24,979 nt of DNA from Chitinophagaceae bacterium. Its GTDB lineage: Bacteria; Bacteroidota; Bacteroidia; Chitinophagales; Chitinophagaceae. Below, in pieces: positions 7,046 through 13,677 of this stretch (its first letter is position 1; the number at the start of each line of letters is the position of its first letter). The stretch lies in the NCBI GenBank assembly GCA_021738605.1, contig JAIPBY010000008.1:1-24979 (forward strand), in the 5' to 3' direction. The position numbers and the translations under genes were made by a program. The notes below the pieces were generated by a model, which made no database searches, was not told the origin of the DNA, and was given only the letters and a program-made list of their open reading frames with translations.

Positions 7046-8431
7046 ATGAACTTAAACGTGCTGTTGGATATTAATTGGAGCGCAGTTGGTTTGCAAGCCG
7101 GACAACTGATTCTCTCCCTTTCGATACTGGTTATTCTTCACGAGCTGGGCCATTTTATTCCTGCCAAAATCTTCGGATGCAGGGTAGACAAATTCTATCT
7201 TTTTTTTGATCCTTGGTTTTCGCTTTTCAAAAAGAAAAAAGGTGAAACTGAATACGGTATTGGCTGGTTGCCCCTGGGTGGCTACGTCAAAATTGCTGGT
7301 ATGATAGATGAAAGCATGGACAAGGAGCAGCTGAAACAGCCTGCGCAGTCTTGGGAGTTCCGCAGCAAGCCAGCCTGGCAGCGCCTGATCATCATGATCG
7401 GTGGTGTAACGGTCAATGTATTGCTTGCATTTTTTATTTATGCCATGATCCTCTTTACCTGGGGTGAAACCAAATTACCCAACCAAAGCCTTACCCATGG
7501 TGTTTGGGTGGTAGATACTGTTGTCAATGAAGTGGGGCTGAAAACCGGAGACAAGATTATTTCAGTCAACAGCGAGCCTGTCAAATATTTTGAAGACCTC
7601 AATGCTGCCATGCTGCTAGGAGAGAAGATGACAATTGACCGTGATGGTGACGTCAAAGACCTTGTCATTCCGGTCAATTTCATCGAGAAAATTGTTGAAA
7701 AAGGCAAGCGGTCTATTTTGTTGATGCCCCGTGTGCCTTGTATTGTGGGGGAAGTTGGTGTTGGTACGCCTGCAGCCAAGAATGGCTTGTTGGCCAAGGA
7801 TAAGATCATTGGCATTGATTCCATGAAGATTGATTTCTTTGATCAGGTTAAGCCTGCTATTGTAAACAGGGCTGGAGACAGCATTGCGCTACATGTTATG
7901 CGCAGCGGAAATGAAATGGTTATCAATACTGTTGTAAATGCCGATACATCCATTGGTTTTTTCCCTGCTGTTCCCAGCATGGACGAGATGCAGCAACAGG
8001 GCCTCTATCAGTTTGAAACAAGGAAGTTTGGTTTCTTTGCTTCATTCCCTGCAGGCGTGAGCAAAACGTTTGACAAACTAGGTTTCTATATCGCCCAGTT
8101 TAAAAAAATCCTGAACCCATCTACAGGTGCCTACAAAGGCCTGGGTGGTTTCAAGTCAATGGGATCCATTTTTCCTAAATACGAATGGGACTGGGAAGCT
8201 TTCTGGAACATAACCGCATTTTTCTCTATCGTATTGGCGTTCATGAACCTCCTTCCCATCCCTGCATTGGACGGAGGACATGTGGTGTTTACTTTGATTG
8301 AAATGATCACCGGCAAAAAACCCAATGAGAAATTTTTGGAATACGCACAAATTGTGGGCATGGTTATCCTGTTTGGTTTGATGATTTATGCGAACGCCAA
8401 TGACTGGTTGGGTTGGGGAAGAAATAAATAG
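7046..8431 (+). CDS. rseP: RseP-type site-2 zinc metalloprotease (M50)
   Basis: 461 residues, polytopic inner-membrane protease that cuts transmembrane substrates such as anti-sigma factors or signal peptide remnants. TM1 (about 18-36) carries the zinc site HELGH (32-36). A membrane re-entrant or second hydrophobic stretch is at about 112-137. Then come periplasmic PDZ regions (about 150-330, two divergent copies such as VVDTVVNEVGLKTGDKI and PCIVGEVGVGTPAAKNGL). Near the C-terminus is the third zinc-ligand motif NLLPIPALDGGH (401-412), with a final TM after it. All catalytic residues are present. It is preceded by GH3 and dxr on the same strand, as rseP and dxr often neighbour each other in bacteria. 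It ends 1 bp from the convergent trmN6 stop; its terminator lies inside trmN6. Confidence 0.96.
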   Translation: MNLNVLLDINWSAVGLQAGQLILSLSILVILHELGHFIPAKIFGCRVDKFYLFFDPWFSLFKKKKGETEYGIGWLPLGGYVKIAGMIDESMDKEQLKQPAQSWEFRSKPAWQRLIIMIGGVTVNVLLAFFIYAMILFTWGETKLPNQSLTHGVWVVDTVVNEVGLKTGDKIISVNSEPVKYFEDLNAAMLLGEKMTIDRDGDVKDLVIPVNFIEKIVEKGKRSILLMPRVPCIVGEVGVGTPAAKNGLLAKDKIIGIDSMKIDFFDQVKPAIVNRAGDSIALHVMRSGNEMVINTVVNADTSIGFFPAVPSMDEMQQQGLYQFETRKFGFFASFPAGVSKTFDKLGFYIAQFKKILNPSTGAYKGLGGFKSMGSIFPKYEWDWEAFWNITAFFSIVLAFMNLLPIPALDGGHVVFTLIEMITGKKPNEKFLEYAQIVGMVILFGLMIYANANDWLGWGRNK

Positions 8432-8432
8432 C

Positions 8433-9143
8433 CTAAAGGTTCAAATAATAGGGCGCTAAAAGCAATTTGAATGCATCAGCATAGTCTGATGCATTTTTTT
8501 TGATGATGATGGTTTCTGTTTCGGCATTTCCTGTGGTTGCAGAAAATTGAACCATCACCCTGAATGGATCGTGAAAAGGGCTCTGTTTGACATCGGCAAT
8601 GCTGGTAGGAAACAATTCAAATTGGCTGGCCATATCAAGGCATTCCGTTTTTCTATAAAATGGCATCAATACATAAAAAAAACCTTGGCTGCTCATCAGC
8701 CTCTTTACATGGGTAAACATCGAATAAATGGTAAGCCCATCGGCATGTCTTGCCAGATTGACGCCTGCCTGATCAGACCTGAGCTGCTTTTCGTAAAACG
8801 GTGGATTAGAGACAATCGTCTGGTAGGGTGTCTCTGTTTCCCAGTCTTTGATGTCGCCAAGTATCGGATTGATGATGCTGTTAAAGTGTGATCCATCTAT
8901 GTTCTGGCACAACTGACCATGACAGGCAGATTCTATTTCAATGGCATCAACCTTGACTAACCTGTTCTGCGAAAGCATCAATGAGAGCAAACCCGTGCCC
9001 GCACCAATATCCAACAATGTTTCTGTAGAGGGTAATTTTGAATTAACCCAAGCACCAAAAAGGCAGGCATCTGTGGTGACCTTCATGGCACAATTGTCCT
9101 GATGGATGGTAAACTGTTTGAACCTGAAATAGGAATTTCCCAT
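8433..9143 (-). CDS. trmN6: tRNA1(Val) (adenine-37-N6)-methyltransferase, TrmN6/YfiC type
   Basis: 236 residues from the ATG at 9143. It begins MGNSYFRFKQFTIHQDNCAM, followed by KVTTDACLFGAW, the conserved N-terminus of the YfiC/TrmN6 family. SAM-binding motif I is LLDIGAGTGLLSL (43-55) and the N6-adenine methyltransferase motif IV is NPPF (113-116). E. coli YfiC methylates A37 of tRNA-Val; the same role is inferred here. A longer frame to 9239 is open but its extra 32 residues lie in the tsaD coding region and do not look like the family, so 9143 is chosen, 13 bp after the tsaD stop. This makes a tRNA-modification pair with tsaD. Its last codons contain the terminator for rseP read from the other strand. 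Confidence 0.9.
   Translation of the reverse strand: MGNSYFRFKQFTIHQDNCAMKVTTDACLFGAWVNSKLPSTETLLDIGAGTGLLSLMLSQNRLVKVDAIEIESACHGQLCQNIDGSHFNSIINPILGDIKDWETETPYQTIVSNPPFYEKQLRSDQAGVNLARHADGLTIYSMFTHVKRLMSSQGFFYVLMPFYRKTECLDMASQFELFPTSIADVKQSPFHDPFRVMVQFSATTGNAETETIIIKKNASDYADAFKLLLAPYYLNL
8470..8501 (+). terminator. Rho-independent terminator of rseP inside trmN6 coding sequence
   Basis: Perfect 10-bp inverted repeat: 8470-8479 (AATGCATCAG) pairs with 8486-8495 (CTGATGCATT) around the 6-base loop catagt, followed on the plus strand by an unbroken T-run to 8501. It starts 38 bases after the rseP stop. On the minus strand the same bases encode residues around NASDYADAF near the C-terminus of TrmN6. 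No T-run follows on the minus strand, so it should act only on plus-strand transcripts. Confidence 0.85.
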
Positions 9144-9156
9144 GGTGATCAAATAT

Positions 9157-10173
9157 TTACCAAGCCGCCCTGGCTGATGCAGAAACGGTGAGTGGGCTGC
9201 TGATCCCTGCCATAAATTTATAATAGCCCGTGATGGCAATCATTGCGGCATTGTCGGTACAGTATTCCATTTCTGGGATGAACAATTTCCAATGGTATTT
9301 TTCAGCCATCTCCTGTATTGAATGCCTGAGTCCTTTGTTGGCAGAGACCCCACCTGCAAGGCAGATGGTTTTGATGCCCGTCTGAAGGCTGGCTTTTTTG
9401 AGTTTGTGCAAAAGGATGTTGACAATGCAATGTTGTGCAGAAGCGCAGATGTCTGGCAAGTGCTTGCTGATAAAATCAGGATCTGACTTCAATTGCTTTT
9501 GCAAAAAATAGAGAATGGAGGTTTTTACGCCACTGAAACTGAAATTGAGTCCTTCAATTTGTGGTTCAGGAAAATGGAACTTTTTAGGATCTCCTTCCGT
9601 GGCATATCGATCAATCAAAGGTCCACCTGGATAGGGCAGCCCTAAGAGTTTTGCAGTTTTGTCAAATGCTTCACCGGCAGCATCATCAAGGGTTTCACCC
9701 AGGATTTCCAGGTTCAGTGCATCCTTACAGAGCACAATCTGCGTATGTCCTCCACTGACTGTCAGGCATAGGAGAGGAAATTCCGGTTGCGGGTCGGCAA
9801 TAAGATTGGACAAAACATGGGCCTGCATGTGGTGGACCTGTATTAAGGGAATCTCCAGCGATAAGGCCAGTGATTTTGCAAAGCCCGTGCCCACAAGAAG
9901 CGCACCGATCAGCCCTGGAGAGCCTGTAAAGGCAACGGCATCAAGTTGTTCAAGGGAAATGCCTGCAGCAACGATGGCCTGGTCTACAACCGGTACAATG
10001 TTCTGCATGTGCGCACGGCTGGCCAATTCTGGAACTACGCCGCCATATTGGGTATGGATCGCTTGTGTGGCAATGATGTTAGAGAGAATTTTTCCATTGT
10101 GGCAAACAGACGCAGATGTCTCGTCGCAGGATGATTCAATGCCCAGAATATAGGTGTCTTCACCTCTTTTCAT
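9157..10173 (-). CDS. tsaD: tRNA N6-adenosine threonylcarbamoyltransferase TsaD
   Basis: 338 residues, full length for TsaD/Kae1/YgjD. It transfers the threonylcarbamoyl group from threonylcarbamoyl-AMP to A37 of ANN-decoding tRNAs (t6A), working with TsaB and TsaE, which are not in the window. The ASKHA-fold signature GIESSCDETS (11-20) is at the N-terminus. The metal ligands are H115 and H119 in HMQAH, and D307 in CTDNAA. SGGHTQ (140-145) and GGVSAN (274-279) form the nucleotide site. The start ATG overlaps the 3' end of the small upstream gene by 14 bp, and a TACCTTTG box lies only 4 bases before it. Followed closely by trmN6. Certain assignment. Confidence 0.98.
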   Translation of the reverse strand: MKRGEDTYILGIESSCDETSASVCHNGKILSNIIATQAIHTQYGGVVPELASRAHMQNIVPVVDQAIVAAGISLEQLDAVAFTGSPGLIGALLVGTGFAKSLALSLEIPLIQVHHMQAHVLSNLIADPQPEFPLLCLTVSGGHTQIVLCKDALNLEILGETLDDAAGEAFDKTAKLLGLPYPGGPLIDRYATEGDPKKFHFPEPQIEGLNFSFSGVKTSILYFLQKQLKSDPDFISKHLPDICASAQHCIVNILLHKLKKASLQTGIKTICLAGGVSANKGLRHSIQEMAEKYHWKLFIPEMEYCTDNAAMIAITGYYKFMAGISSPLTVSASARAAW

Positions 10174-10519
10174 TCCGCAAAGGTAAGGAGACTACCTTTG
10201 CAACGTATATGATCTTGTGGTTAGGGTTAGATGCATCAATTTTATCGTAACAAATGTTGGCAGATGTTGTAACTGTTAAGACAGTTTTTTCGTTTGCAAT
10301 TACCGGGAAATAGTAATTGCCTCTGTTGTCAACAACAACGAGTTGATTGTTATCTGAGGGGAGTATTGAAATTTTTCCTTCCAGCTCGTGTATACATGAT
10401 TTCAATGCTTCAGCATTTTCGTCTTTTGACAAGCTAAATACTGCTGAACTACCTAGGATGATAAATGTAATCAGCACAATTCCAGGAAGCTGTGATTTTT
10501 GGGTGATTTGTTTTGGCAT
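10160..10519 (-). CDS. Small membrane-anchored or secreted hypothetical protein
   Basis: 119 residues, no family recognised. After a short basic N-terminus (MPKQITQKSQ) there is one hydrophobic segment (about 13-30, GIVLITFIILGSSAVF) that could be a signal peptide or membrane anchor. The rest is a small domain of about 85 residues, predicted to face the periplasm, with a polar helix and then beta-like strands such as NQLVVVDNRGNYYFPVI and KTVLTVTTSANICYD. Cysteines occur in the mature part (CIHEL and ICYD) and could form a disulfide. No lipobox is seen. Its last codons overlap the tsaD start by 14 bp and hold the palindrome at 10177-10201. A TAGATTTG box lies upstream. Likely a real gene from its promoter box and coherent topology, but with no assigned role. 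Confidence 0.65.
   Translation of the reverse strand: MPKQITQKSQLPGIVLITFIILGSSAVFSLSKDENAEALKSCIHELEGKISILPSDNNQLVVVDNRGNYYFPVIANEKTVLTVTTSANICYDKIDASNPNHKIIYVAKVVSLPLRNEKR
10177..10201. repeat. Perfect palindrome of two back-to-back TACCTTTG boxes
   Basis: GCAAAGGTA (10177-10185) and TACCTTTGC (10193-10201) are exact reverse complements separated by 7 bases. Each arm contains a full TAnnTTTG box, one pointing toward tsaD on the minus strand and one on the plus strand pointing back into the small upstream gene. It could be a divergent promoter pair, an operator or an RNA hairpin over the tsaD start. Confidence 0.7.
10178..10185 (-). promoter_or_regulatory. Candidate tsaD promoter box
   Basis: TACCTTTG on the minus strand, only 4 bases before the tsaD ATG. 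If used, transcription would begin at or next to the start codon, giving a leaderless or nearly leaderless mRNA. There is no TTG at the usual spacing. Confidence 0.4.
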
Positions 10520-10564
10520 CTTGATTTGTTTTCTTGGGCAGTTAAGTATTTGTTGTTAACAGTC

Positions 10565-10572
10565 CAAATCTA
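10565..10572 (-). promoter_or_regulatory. Candidate promoter box for the small protein-tsaD-trmN6 unit
   Basis: TAGATTTG on the minus strand, a perfect TAnnTTTG, 45 bases before the ATG at 10519. No upstream TTG is found at 19-21 bp. The remaining gap up to 10697 shows no gene or clear hairpin. Confidence 0.4.
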
Positions 10573-10697
10573 CACTCAAGCCCTCGGTCTTTTTAAAATG
10601 ATAGATTGCTTATTTAGAATATATGCGTAAAATTATTATCTACCTTGTTCTTAGTGGTCAAGTTAATTTTAATGCCTGCGAGAATAAGTAGGTAGCT

Positions 10698-11948
10698 TTA
10701 TTTTGATCGAATGGCGACAACTGGGTCCATTTTAGCAGCGATCATTGCTGGAATGATGCCTGCCAACACCCCAATGCTTACGCAAATGGCAATTGCCAAT
10801 GCCAGAATATTGGGGGATACGAAGATGGGGAAATTAAAAGCGCTGCTGAGGATTTGCGCCAAGACAACCACCAAGACAATGCCTATCAGTCCGCCAATGA
10901 TGCAGATCAGTGAGCTTTCCAGGAGAAACTCAATCAATATGGTTCGTTTCTTAGCACCAATTGCTTTTTTGAGGCCGATGATGGGTGTTCTTTCCCTAAC
11001 GGTTACAAACATGATGTTAGCAATGCCAAAGGCTCCTACAATAAGGCTGAGCAGGCCTATCATCCATCCACCCAAGTTGATGCTACCGAATAGTGAGCTG
11101 ACGGCCTTGCTGAAGTCACTGATGGCATTGAGGGCAAAATCATCTTCTTCTATCGGTCCCAGGCGATGGATGGATCGCATCGCACCTTTCAGTTCATCCT
11201 TCAGTGCATCAGTGCTCATGTTTTCCGGACCCTTCACAATGATTTTGGGATTGTTAAACCTTTCATTGAACAACATTTGTTTCATGAACCGGTATGAAAG
11301 CACAATGCTTTGGTCGAATTGCCAGCCCTCAATGAAACTTTTACCCTGCTTTTTCATGACCCCCACGATAATGGCTTTCTTGTTTCTTAAGTCTACTTCT
11401 TTTCCAACTGCCTTTTCTGGATTGCCAAAGAGCTTTTCTGCATTGTCATATCCAATGATGATGCTGGGGCTGCCATAATCAAATTCCATTTGGTTGAGGT
11501 ACCTGCCGTATTGGATGTCGATGGGTTGGATCTTGTCAAATTCTTCAGTGATGCCGTGGTAATTGATCCCATCCAATTTGTTGTTGTCAAACTCGATGAA
11601 AGACTGGGTTGAAAAATTGAAGACGATGTTGATGTCTGCACTGATTTTCTCCCTTAGCAATTTAGTTTCGATAAGTTTAGGACTGGGGCGGTTGACATAT
11701 TTCCACCAGGGATATTCTGAACCACCCTGGTAATCCCATTTGTCAATATAAATTGTATTGGAACCAAGAGATTTTACGCCATCCTGTACGTTTTTCTCTA
11801 AACTGCTGACCGTGGCGAGTACGCCGATGATGCAAAAAATACCAATGGTTACACCAAAGAGAGAGAGGAAAGTTCTAAGCTTGTTTTTTCCCAACTCCTG
11901 CACCGCAAGCTTAAGGGTGTTCCACAATATTTCAAAGGTTTTCCTCAT
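10698..11948 (-). CDS. MacB/FtsX-type ABC transporter permease
   Basis: 416 residues. Architecture of the MacB family: short cytoplasmic N-terminus ending KNKLRTFLSLFGVTIGI, TM1 (about 27-47), a large periplasmic MacB_PCD domain (about 50-285), then three TMs (about 292-315, 340-368, 380-403). The cytoplasmic coupling region RERTPIIGLKKAIGA (318-332) between TM2 and TM3 is typical. The end PAMIAAKMDPVVAIR is the family's C-terminal signature. Such permeases work with a LolD/MacB-like ATPase and often a HlyD-type adaptor, exporting peptides, lipids or lipoproteins or transmitting force across the membrane. No ATPase or adaptor is adjacent, so it is either an orphan subunit or partners with one encoded elsewhere. 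The substrate cannot be predicted. Confidence 0.93.
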   Translation of the reverse strand: MRKTFEILWNTLKLAVQELGKNKLRTFLSLFGVTIGIFCIIGVLATVSSLEKNVQDGVKSLGSNTIYIDKWDYQGGSEYPWWKYVNRPSPKLIETKLLREKISADINIVFNFSTQSFIEFDNNKLDGINYHGITEEFDKIQPIDIQYGRYLNQMEFDYGSPSIIIGYDNAEKLFGNPEKAVGKEVDLRNKKAIIVGVMKKQGKSFIEGWQFDQSIVLSYRFMKQMLFNERFNNPKIIVKGPENMSTDALKDELKGAMRSIHRLGPIEEDDFALNAISDFSKAVSSLFGSINLGGWMIGLLSLIVGAFGIANIMFVTVRERTPIIGLKKAIGAKKRTILIEFLLESSLICIIGGLIGIVLVVVLAQILSSAFNFPIFVSPNILALAIAICVSIGVLAGIIPAMIAAKMDPVVAIRSK

Positions 11949-11952
11949 AATG

Positions 11953-11960
11953 CAAATTTA
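11953..11960 (-). promoter_or_regulatory. Candidate promoter box of the MacB-type permease
   Basis: TAAATTTG on the minus strand, a perfect TAnnTTTG, 4 bases before the ATG at 11948. It would give an almost leaderless transcript. No TTG at usual spacing. Confidence 0.4.
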
Positions 11961-12064
11961 CTTGATTTGCGGTAGCGAAAGTGTAAAAAATGGTAAAGGG
12001 ATGTTGCGGATGACAAACGGGTGTCAGTGCATTTATAGGATGGCAGACAACCGATAACTTGTCA

Positions 12065-12072
12065 TACCTTTG
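12065..12072 (+). promoter_or_regulatory. prfC promoter box
   Basis: TACCTTTG, a perfect TAnnTTTG, 13 bases before the ATG at 12086. Its position inside the possible upstream extension of the prfC frame argues that translation starts at 12086, not earlier. Confidence 0.5.
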
Positions 12073-12085
12073 CCCACGCGAAACA

Positions 12086-13672
12086 ATGAAGTACGAAAAC
12101 GAAATAAGCAAACGCCGGACCTTTGCCATCATCTCACATCCGGATGCGGGTAAAACTACCCTGACTGAGAAATTCCTCCTTTTCGGCGGAGCCATTCAAA
12201 CGGCAGGTGCAGTAAAGAGCAACAAGATCAAGAAGCATGCCACCAGTGACTTCATGGAAATTGAGCGCCAAAGGGGTATCAGTGTTGCCACCTCTGTAAT
12301 GACATTCGAATACAGGGGAGTGCTGATCAATTTGTTGGATACGCCCGGTCACAAAGATTTTGCTGAAGATACTTACCGCACTTTGACAGCGGTAGATAGT
12401 GTTGTTCTGGTCATTGATGGGGTGAAAGGGGTGGAAGAGCAAACCAGAAAGCTGATGGAGGTCTGCCGCATGCGCGACACACCAGTGATTGTTTTTGTCA
12501 ACAAGCTTGACCGAGATGGTAAAGATCCTTTTGACCTCTTGGATGAAATTGAAAAAGAACTCAAGATTCTATTGCATCCCCTGAGCTGGCCCATCAACTC
12601 CGGAAAGGATTTCAAAGGGGTGTACAGCCTCTACGATAAAAGTTTGCTGCTCTTCAATGCCAACCAGAAAGCAACTGCAGAAGACAGTGTGCAAATTGAT
12701 AACCTCGATGATCCTTTGTTGAACAACCTGGTGGGTGAGAAAGATGCGGATCAACTCAGGGATGACGCCTCCTTGATTGATGGGGTTTATGGTAATTTTG
12801 ACAATGAAGCCTACCTGAGCGGTATCAAGGCACCGGTTTTCTTTGGCAGTGCCATCAATAATTTTGGGGTAAAAGAACTGCTGGATACTTTCATCCGCAT
12901 TTCTCCGGAACCCAGGAGCCGCGATACTACCGCCCGCCATGTGGATGTGCAGGAAGATAAATTCAGTGGATTCATTTTCAAGATACATGCCAATCTTGAC
13001 CCTAAGCACCGGGACAGGATTGCTTTCTTAAGGGTTTGCTCCGGAAAGTTCGAACGGAACAAATATTTTCATCATGTTCGTCTTGACAGGGATGTACGGT
13101 TCAGTAATCCCTACAGCTTTTTGGCCCGTGACAAGGATGTGATTGAGACAGCCTATCCTGGCGATGTGGTGGGCTTGTTTGATACAGGAAATTTCAAGAT
13201 TGGCGATACACTTACTGAAGGGGAAAATTTTTATTTTACCGGGATACCCAGCTTCTCACCTGAAATCTTCAAGGAGGTGGTTAACAAGGATCCGATGAAA
13301 ACAAAGCAGCTGGAAAAAGGCCTGAACCAGCTTACCGATGAGGGCGTAGCACAGCTTTTCACCCAGCACAATGGCAACAGGAAAATCATTGGTTGTGTGG
13401 GTGATCTTCAGTTTGAGGTAATACAGTACAGGCTCTTGCAAGAATATGGCGCATCTGTTCAGTTCAACTCATTGCCTTTTTACAAGGCCTGTTGGCTGAC
13501 TGCAGAAGACAAGTCAAAGTTGGATGAATTCACCCGATTCAAAACTGCGAACACTGTAATCGATAAGGATGGACATGTGGTTTATCTTGCCCAAAGTGAC
13601 TGGTTCCTGAATACAGAAATTGCCAACAACCCAGGGATACAGTTCCATTTTAGCTCAGAGATCCATAAGTGA
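12086..13672 (+). CDS. prfC: Peptide chain release factor 3 (RF3)
   Basis: 528 residues from 12086, matching the length of E. coli RF3 (529). A translational GTPase that ejects RF1/RF2 from the ribosome after termination. G-domain motifs: G1 SHPDAGKTT (17-25), switch I with RGIS (63-66), G3 DTPGH (85-89), G4 NKLD (139-142). The RF3-specific stretches RQRGISVATSVMTFEY and the C-terminal domain QFEVIQYRLLQEYGA separate it from EF-G and the TetM group. The frame is open to 12059, but that extension overlaps a TACCTTTG promoter box and adds residues not seen in RF3, so MKYENEISKRRTFAI is taken as the N-terminus. Convergent with purB, with 5 bp between stops. Certain assignment. Confidence 0.98.
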   Translation: MKYENEISKRRTFAIISHPDAGKTTLTEKFLLFGGAIQTAGAVKSNKIKKHATSDFMEIERQRGISVATSVMTFEYRGVLINLLDTPGHKDFAEDTYRTLTAVDSVVLVIDGVKGVEEQTRKLMEVCRMRDTPVIVFVNKLDRDGKDPFDLLDEIEKELKILLHPLSWPINSGKDFKGVYSLYDKSLLLFNANQKATAEDSVQIDNLDDPLLNNLVGEKDADQLRDDASLIDGVYGNFDNEAYLSGIKAPVFFGSAINNFGVKELLDTFIRISPEPRSRDTTARHVDVQEDKFSGFIFKIHANLDPKHRDRIAFLRVCSGKFERNKYFHHVRLDRDVRFSNPYSFLARDKDVIETAYPGDVVGLFDTGNFKIGDTLTEGENFYFTGIPSFSPEIFKEVVNKDPMKTKQLEKGLNQLTDEGVAQLFTQHNGNRKIIGCVGDLQFEVIQYRLLQEYGASVQFNSLPFYKACWLTAEDKSKLDEFTRFKTANTVIDKDGHVVYLAQSDWFLNTEIANNPGIQFHFSSEIHK

Positions 13673-13677
13673 TTTGC

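Noticed and set aside
9144..9239. N-terminal extension of trmN6 by 32 codons
   Set aside because: The extension overlaps the tsaD coding end and does not match the TrmN6/YfiC N-terminus, which begins at the Met encoded at 9143.
10711..11478. 255-codon open frame on the plus strand
   Set aside because: It lies wholly antisense to the well-supported MacB-type permease, and the translation is a Met/Pro/Ser-rich shadow with no family features.
12059..12085. Upstream extension of prfC by nine codons
   Set aside because: It contains the TACCTTTG promoter box and adds residues absent from RF3; the Met at 12086 gives the standard family length.
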